Shown here: positions 57,593 to 64,000 of the stretch, in pieces | How the letters are laid out: every line of letters begins with the position of its first letter | How positions within the stretch are numbered: position 1 is the first letter of the stretch | Assembly (NCBI RefSeq): GCF_016545825.1 | Contig: NC_052622.1 | Location: forward strand, 8,065,001 to 8,129,000 | Length of the DNA: 64,000 bases | Source of the DNA: Eucalyptus grandis | Lineage: Eukaryota > Streptophyta > Magnoliopsida > Myrtales > Myrtaceae | Direction: 5' to 3' | Translations under genes and position numbers: made by a program | The notes under the pieces: model-generated | Databases searched by the model: none | The model's input: the letters and a program-made list of their open reading frames with translations, nothing else | Told to the model about the DNA's origin: nothing

Positions 57593-58769
57593 AAAGACAC
57601 AACGGGGAGCGAGACCCGTAAAGATTGATTTGCAGAAACAAATATATATTTGCCTTGTGGATCTGGCTCATTCTATTGTTGCTTTCCCATTGCATTACAT
57701 TAATGATGACTGTTAAAGTATTTAAGTTGAACTACCTCTTCCTTTAATAGCTTATATTATTAGAATAGTTGGATGTAATTGCATAACATTTCATATAGTA
57801 TCAAAGCAAGAGATTCTCAGTTTAAACCTTTTCAGACCTCTTACCTTATATATTTTGATATGTTAGACTTTGAGCAAAGTCCAGCCTACCTGCAAAGAGG
57901 AGTGTTAAAGTACTGAAACTAAATTATGCTTTGGGTTTAATAGTTTAAGTACTCAAAACAATTGCGTTGTAATTTAACAAAACATTATAACGATACACGC
58001 ACCATGCGACATGTTGTGTCAGTTGAATGGATGAGTAGACCATTTCATCCGTTTCACCATTAGGAAATCAAATCTTTATTTTTGAACATGTAGAAGCTTG
58101 GCTCTTATGAAATTGCTTGTCTAGACCGGCCAAGGACGATTTACCATCAGGCCAGTCCAATTTCCTTTTCTACAGGCGTGGCTTGGCTCACGATTTTGAA
58201 GCTTGACGCCCTCCATGGCGGCCCTAGTGTTTCCTTCCTCTCTCCCTCTCTCTCTCTAAAAAATATTCATTTTCTTTTTCTTCCAAACAAATATCAGATT
58301 TTATAGAATTATCTTTTGTTTTCCACTTATCTTTTAAGCTTCAAATTGTATTTGGTTCTTTTATATTTTGAAACCAACCAACTAATATATTTTTATTTTT
58401 TATTTTTTTCTTTGATTTTATTTTTGGAGAATATTACTAAATGACATCCAAATTTAAATGATTTATCCTATCGTTCTAAAATTATTTATTATATGAAAAT
58501 CAATATAGGGTGAACAATTTGAATTCTATGATATTATTGTCAAATGATACTATCTTATTCGATATGCATTTCGTTATTGTGGTGTATATAGAAGATGTCA
58601 TGCGCACACTTTATTCACCAAATCCCTACTAATAATGCTATTCACCTACATATGAATTTATATATTCCAAATATTATTTTGTTGGTAGGCTCTTATTTTG
58701 GCAGAATTGATTTTTCTTCATCGAATCAGTTTTTTCTTACTAAATTATTTGATTTTTCTAAAACTAAGC
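57593..58769. other. Gene C 3' flank, paralogous to gene A flank
   Basis: It matches 14251-14770, then jumps to 17830-18440 of block A. At 58175-58186 it reads GGCGTGGCTTGG, which is the position of solo LTR 1 in block A (GGCGTG | LTR). At 58190 the Mutator-type MITE of block A is also absent. No gene seen. Confidence 0.7.
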
Positions 58770-60800
58770 TGTCGACACCTAAATTTTGATTAGGTTTTTT
58801 TAATTAGGGCCTTAGTTTCTTTTTAATCTTTATTTTATTCTTTATAATAAATAATAAAAAATAAATAAAAACAAAAAGAAGAAAAAAAAAACAAAACAGC
58901 AGCCGAAGGGGGCTGGGCCTTCGAACCCAGCCCCTTTCCCTTTCTTTTTACCCTCGAGCGGGCCCAGGGCCCAACCCGGCCTCTCTCTTCCACCAGGCTC
59001 GGCCCCCTTCTCCTGTTTGTCTCCTTCCGCAGGTTGTCTTCTTCCCCGAGCAGCACGCGCCGGAGGCTGGACGCGTGCGACGCCGGAAAGGGAGGCGGAC
59101 GGCGACATATGGCACAGCAGACGGATGGGACGCCGGTTCGGCCGGCGGAAGCCGTTCGGCGTGCTAGGATCGGCGGCCGAAACCCCGCCGACCGGCCTTC
59201 CCCTCGCCTATAAATAGGGCGTCGAGGAAGGCCAAAGGGGGCACGGCCGAGAGGGATCACCAGCAGCTGGCTCCGATCGCTTCCCCCGAGAGATATCAGG
59301 GGAGGTCCGAGAGCCGGCCAACCGGAGATCTAAGTCGAGGCCAGAGAGTGAGTGGATCAGATCTGGCCGGAGGAGGCTCAGATCTGGCCGGAGCAGAAGA
59401 AATCGAGGCCGTAGAAGGTCGGAGCCAGAGAGAGGAGGTTCCGGCAGACCAGATCTGCAGGGAGGAAGACCCGCCGACGCCGTTCAGTGGCTGACCATCA
59501 CTCCCTACGCCGCTGCACCAGATCTCTGCCGAGCCGGGCCGCTGTCATCCCCGACGCCGTCGCTGCACCAGATCTCTGCCGAGCCGGCCCGCCGCCATCC
59601 CGACGACCAACCGAGGAGTCGCCTGTCATCTCGCCGACCAGCCTCGCGCCGTCGAACGCCCTAGCAACCCCGACGCTTGCTGCCCGCTTTTGCAGCTCTC
59701 GCAGCCCCGACAACCAGCAGCTGACAATCCCCCCGCCGTGCTGGGCCGTCGCCATGCCGCCGTGCCGTGCCGACGCTGTGGACAGGTAATGACGAGCTCC
59801 GCTTGCCTCCCTCGCCGTCGCTGCCCCCCTCTCGAAACCCTGGCCAACGCCCCAACCTGTCGCGTCGTCGCCATCGCCCCCCTCCGCGAAACTCTAGCCT
59901 CGGTTCCGACTGGCCGAGTAGGTCCGCTACGTCACCGCCGTCGTCAAACGCAGCGCTGCCATCCACTACGTCGTCGTCGTCGTCGTCAAACACCGCGCCG
60001 CCGTCCGGTGACGTCCCCAGCCCCTCCTCCGGCGCCACAAACGGATGGAGAAGCTGGTGGCCTCGCGTCGGGTTGAGCCCGGGTCGGGCGCGTGACCCGG
60101 AACCCTAGGTTTTTGCGGGGCGGGTCAGATCGTTGGGCCGGGTTTGAAGCTCGGGCCGAGCGTCCTAAAACAGGCCGGTTTCGTCTCGCGGGCCAGGCGT
60201 CCCTTTTAAAAAGAGTGAGGCCTGGTCTGGGCCCGTGCTTCAGGCCCATCCGGGCCAGCCTCTGGCCACCCGGGTCGGACCCAACCCGGGGATCGGACCT
60301 GGGTCGTTTTTATATTATAATAATAAGTAATATTTTAATAAAAATAATAAATTATTTTAAGAAAATCAGAAAAAGCCAAAAGGATTAATATTTTCAGAAA
60401 AAGACCCACAAAAAAAAAAATCCAAAAACCCCTTTTCATGTTGAAAAAAAATAGAAATAGACCAACAATACGCTTTTCCTTCATAGATTGTATGGAGATT
60501 AGATAATTTTGAAAGAACATTAGTGATTAATTAGTATAATTAAGTTTTCGAATCTAGTTTTTTTGGTTGTGCATGAGCATATATTCCTCGCAATATTTCG
60601 CTTAGGTTTCTAACCGACTCACCCAAAATTGATTAGTGGCGACTCTTTTTTAAATTAACTCATAAGTTATAATATCAAACAATTAGCTCGTGAATTAGTG
60701 GGCTTGGGAGAGTCTGAGCTGAACCTAATAAACCTAGCAAAACCATTAATTTTCACAGGCGCCCACCCTAATGTGGACACCGAAAAAAGAGGTCACGACA
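58770..60800 (+). mobile_element. Solo LTR, copy 2 (2031 bp, same family as copy 1)
   Basis: It begins TGTCGACACCTAAATTTTG and ends GAGGTCACGACA, short inverted ends TGTCG/CGACA. ACTAAG occurs on both sides (58763-58768, then one extra C; 60801-60806). Block A has a single ACTAAG at 18441-18446 in otherwise matching flanks, so this is an insertion with a visible empty site. It has the same internal layout as copy 1, including TATAAATA at 59209 and the GGGTCGGACCCAACCCGGGG block near 60270. GC-rich open frames on both strands (59.5-60.4 kb) are composition artefacts. Confidence 0.75.
59209..59216 (+). promoter_or_regulatory. TATA box of solo LTR 2
   Basis: TATAAATA in the context CCCCTCGCC-TATAAATA-GGGC, equivalent to 15723 in copy 1. 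Confidence 0.5.
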
Positions 60801-61849
60801 ACTAAGATGAAAGATATTGAGTGTGATAAAGACATTAGTCTTTCTTGATCATATTATAGATTGACAGTTAACTTCCTTCAAAAAATTAATTCATTTTCTT
60901 TTTTCTCGACTCATAAAGGTTTCCTTTCTTCATGAGAGCGTGTCTTTCTAACTTTATAAACAATCATTCGTCTTTCACTGCAATCAAAATCTATATTCAA
61001 GAGTTTCTTTAACTGAACTAGGTGTGTTTTCTAAGCGCCAAATTTATGTTATCAAATTAAGTCACCACTATCTATCGTTGTCTCAGTAGTATGATGTGTC
61101 TTTCCATCCGTCCAAGCTAAGCCTAATCTCTATGCCTCTGTTTTGCTTTTTGTTTTTCGAGCTCCTAGTGGTTGCCCTTCTTGATGGCTCAACCATGGTG
61201 ATTAGAATTGTGAGATATGGTGGAATCATAGCCAACTGCTCTAAAAGCTTAAACTATTGAAGGGATGCATGGTTTATTATTTAAGTATTATAAAACTCCC
61301 CTTCATGCTTAGTATAATATTTTTGCCTAGTACTAAACGTGAAAATTAAATTAGAGAGGCAAATGGGGCTTGTAAAGTTCTAATTTAGAATCATTAACTT
61401 TGATACTATGTAAGAATTGGTGGAACTATAGTCAATTGTTCTAAAAATTTGAACTATTAGATCAATGCATGATTTATTATTAAAATATTCTAATAGGAAT
61501 ATCGACCTCATCATTGAGGCTTATGGAGAGGGACTGGTTGCACAGTCATACCTAAAGCATGGTGCTAGATATAGAAGCTCAATGCCCTCCATGGCGTTGG
61601 ATGCTTTTGAGCCTATGAATCCAAAAACACCTCCAAATCTAGACCAGTGGCATTGCAATTCGAAGTAGAACTCAGTGCCACATTGAATTCTACCACATGA
61701 TGTTGATATTTAGAGACAAAGAGAAAATAATGACAAAGTGTTTATGGTGGTGCAACCCCAATTAGGGTTGAATGATATAATTATAGAAAGGGTCGACAGA
61801 AACATAATTACCAAAACGCCATATAATACACATAAAATACAAATTAATA
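60801..61849. other. Block C flank and copia-like leftovers, no gene
   Basis: 60801-61080 continues the block A match (GACATTAGT(T/C)TTTCTTGATC, then AAGCGCCAAATTT). A direct repeat of about 80 bases (GGTGGAA(T/C)(C/T)ATAG(C/T)CAA...TTTATTATT) lies at 61213 and 61414. At 61497-61660, ATCGACCTCATCATTGAGGC and CCCTCCATGG match 15160 and 17845, with no LTR between. So this is a further copy of the gene flank, also lacking solo LTR 1. Confidence 0.5.
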
Positions 61850-62255
61850 CTCCCCTCAATTTGAAGTATGTAATAACTGAGAGATTGGATCTTAATAGTG
61901 TGTGATGCAAATTAGGTAGTCCATTGGTTAAGATATTTGCCAACTAATCCCTTGTAGACATGTAATGAACATGTAAATCACTGCAAGGAACCCGTTCGCA
62001 AGCAAAATGGTAATTTGACTCAATGTATTTGGTGCGAGCATGAGACACAAGATTGATATCAAGATAGTAGGCAAAGATGTTGTCACTATAAATGGTGAGA
62101 GGATTATAAAGGGGGACCTCGAGCTCACTAAGTAAGTGACGAATCCAAATTAATCTCGCCAACACAATGAGTGACAACATGATATTCAGCCTCTATACTA
62201 TAACAAGCTATGGTAGGTTGCTTCTTGGCACTCCATGAAAAAAGATTGGTGCCTA
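61850..62255 (-). mobile_element. Ty1/copia RNase H fragment and polypurine tract
   Basis: The minus strand reads FSWSAKKQPTIACYSIEAEY, then after a frameshift IWIRHLLSELEVPL, SDNIFA, HARTKYIESNYHF and DLHVHY, then ANILTNGLPNLH. This is the standard end of copia pol (WSSKKQ, EAEY, CDN, HxRTKHIE, ADxxTK). It is followed by TTGAGGGGAGTATT, the copia polypurine tract, at about 61860-61847. Upstream pol is missing. Confidence 0.8.
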
Positions 62256-62615
62256 GTAAAACGCTAAACCTTGAGGTGGACCTATGGTGACGACTTCGCA
62301 GCCCTCACCTATGGCCGATGACCCCTGTGAGCCTTCACCAAGGCCACAAACCAACGGAGGAACATAGAAAAAAATATAAAAGGAAACAGGAAAGAAAAAA
62401 AAGAAGGAAAAGTTCAAAAAAGTTTGGGAAAAATTGCAAAGCCAAGTGGGATGCTTGATATCTACATCAATGATTGCCAACAAAAATGGTCGAAAAGGAC
62501 TATATTGATATGTTATCAAAAGTTGTAGAACTAAATTGAGAGAATTAAAAAGTTTAAATCTAAATTAACATTTGAACAATAGATTTAAGACTTTTTTTTT
62601 TTGATAATTTTCTTT
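62256..62615. mobile_element. Right half of a Mutator-type MITE
   Basis: It ends with TAGATTTAAGACTTTTTTTTTTTGATAATTTTC-like sequence, the right terminal repeat seen at 17800-17829. Inside are a GACCCCTGTGAGCC/GGCCGATG stretch and an A/G-rich run, like the cores of the complete elements. The left end is missing, replaced by the copia fragment. Confidence 0.5.
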
Positions 62616-63159
62616 GAAAAACCATGGGTATATATCGTCGTGACTTACCTTTTCCATCCAAAGGGGAAAAGACATATAGATTTAAGAGTTTTGCCTAGAG
62701 GCATGCCAAAGGTACTTGATTAAGCATAGGTTCTCCCAAGTCCATACCTTGTGTGACATTGGGATATTCAATTTTAGTTTCAATATGACACTATAAGGAA
62801 TTTATAATGGAGAGTCACCACTTGTTTATTAGGATCGACTAGAAATCAAGTGAGACACGAGAGTGTACTTCACTTCCTATATAACCATAGAATCTAAGGT
62901 CAAGGACTTGATTACACTAATTATCTAACTAGCACCCTTTCGATACATAATCTTGTTTATTTGGCAAGATGGGGATCACGTAAATTAAAACATGGAATAA
63001 TATGTAAATTAAAACATGGAATAATATGTACATGATTACAAAACTTTAGTATGTGAAAATATTTGGCAAGATGGGGATCGTAGGCATAATTACCAAAGCT
63101 GGCTGCAAAAGGATTAATTAAGAATCTCTATGCCTCTTTACTTCTGTGGTTGGCAAAGA
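62616..63159. other. AT-rich noncoding stretch
   Basis: No gene seen. A short direct repeat (ATGTAAATTAAAACATGGAATA) occurs twice near 62980-63030. It leads into CTTTAGTATGTG and ATAATTACCAAAGCTGGCTGC, the lead-in seen before every ankyrin remnant. Confidence 0.5.
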
Positions 63160-63345
63160 ACAGGATCACTTAGAGGAACTCTTAAAAAATAACTATGTAC
63201 GAGGATTGTATTTAACAAGTTTAGCCCTTTATCATGATATAAAATGGCTGCTTTGGTTCATCTTTTGTAGGATACTTGAGTTGACTGCTTTCGATATCAC
63301 CTATAGATTGTTGGAGAAGGAAGTTTTCGTTTTGGAAGGTATGTA
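63160..63345 (+). pseudogene. Decayed ankyrin exon 2 fragment, block D copy 1
   Basis: Pieces AALVHLL-like WLLWFIFC and LTAFDITYRLLEKEVFVLEG match the end of exon 2 (AAVDLT ... ) and the remnants at 5745 and 63660. Donor-like GGTATG follows at 63339. About 60 bases in the middle are missing relative to copy 2. Confidence 0.55.
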
Positions 63346-63659
63346 TTTCTCAAAATGATAAATTTTTTTTCCCTTTTGTTTTGCTAATTGTCTAGTATTT
63401 CCTTTGTTAATTTAATAGGCTTCAATCTTTGATGCTGGATCACACACTTTTTCATTATATTATTTTCTTATTTGAGATAATTTGTATTTTGAGCTGTCTT
63501 TTAAGAGAATGGTATCACTTCGTACTCTTATTTGAAATTTTGACTAAATTAAATTACAAAAAGATGATCCTATGCATAATTAACCAAGCTAGCTACAAAA
63601 GGACTAACTGAATCCTCTGGCATGCGACTCCTTTACGCCTCTCTGCTTCTGTGGTGGGC

Positions 63660-63893
63660 AAAGAATAGGATCAGCTAAAGCGACTCAAAGCAAAGAGGAA
63701 ACATATGCGAGAATTAAACTAACATGAACTTTAGCTCTTTAATGCATAATAAAATGGCAATGCTGACCTGCTGCTTTGGTCCATCTTTTGTTGGATAAAT
63801 GAGTTGGACGGGGAGTTACGTTTAGCGAAAGCTTGACTGCTCTCGACATCGCCTTTAGATCGTTGGAGAAGCAAGTTCATGTATTCAAGGTCT
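63660..63893 (+). pseudogene. Decayed ankyrin exon 2 fragment, block D copy 2
   Basis: CCTGCTGCTTTGGTCCATCTTTTGTTGGATAAA reads PAALVHLLLDK, followed in another frame by LTALDIAFRSLEKQVHVF, ending AAGGTCTGTA. A TGA at GAGTTG-adjacent GCTTGACTGC breaks the frame. It is the clearest of the five remnants, though a stop and frame change remain. A further gene may start beyond 64000, as genes A and C each follow such a remnant. Confidence 0.6.
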
Positions 63894-64000
63894 GTATTTT
63901 TGAAAATTATCAATATTCACCACCCTTGTCTTTTTCTCCTGCTAAATGTCTAATTTCCTTTGTTAACTCTAATTGCCTTCAATCTTGATGCTGGATCACA

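Noticed and set aside
59487..60249. Proline/arginine-rich frames of 85-128 codons in solo LTR 2
   Set aside because: Same reason: both strands open, no domains, not conserved with the first LTR copy.

Overview
The window is nuclear DNA of a flowering plant, most likely a woody eudicot. The evidence is multi-exon genes with GT-AG introns, plant-type LTR retrotransposons primed by initiator tRNA-Met, abundant MITEs, and the plant-specific ankyrin/PGG gene family. The family mix reminds me of Myrtaceae, but that is only an impression. The run of 100 N and the indel-rich sequence next to it suggest a scaffolded long-read assembly. I see no prokaryotic operons, CRISPR array, rRNA or convincing tRNA gene.

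The only cellular genes I can support belong to one family: ankyrin-repeat membrane proteins with a C-terminal PGG domain (ACD6/ITN1-like, linked to defence and stress signalling). Two long copies share the same three-exon layout. Copy A (8762-14250) has a 1-base frameshift in exon 2. Copy C (52811-57592) has three open exons, but its exon 1/exon 2 junction cannot be resolved. Decayed pieces of the same family lie at about 5.75, 24.9, 25.5, 29.05, 36.7, 51.7, 52.3, 63.2 and 63.7 kb. The window is therefore a tandem ankyrin/PGG cluster that duplicated repeatedly, flanks included.

Layout. (1) 1-5.0 kb: noncoding sequence with four units of a roughly 1.1-kb tandem repeat. (2) 5.7-20 kb: block A, with an ankyrin remnant, MITEs, gene A, a solo LTR, a Mutator-type MITE and a hAT-like MITE. 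(3) 20-35.2 kb: block B, a shredded paralogous block with ankyrin/PGG fragments, a GGGGTGAGC-type TIR element, a fragment of Tekay-like LTR, Ty1/copia relics and a complete 1.08-kb TRIM-like LTR element. (4) 35.4-38.2 kb: a near-copy of 1-2.5 kb, cut by a 12-kb Ty3/gypsy Tekay-type chromovirus with 3.6-kb LTRs. After its second LTR a second internal region starts and runs into an assembly gap (51244-51343). (5) 51.3-61 kb: block C, with an ankyrin remnant, gene C and a second solo LTR. (6) 61-64 kb: copia and MITE relics, then two more ankyrin remnants, suggesting another family member beyond the right edge.

I did not find a clearly new biological system. The most informative signal is the set of paralogous blocks that act as each other's empty sites. 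They date the two solo LTRs and several MITEs as insertions made after the duplications.
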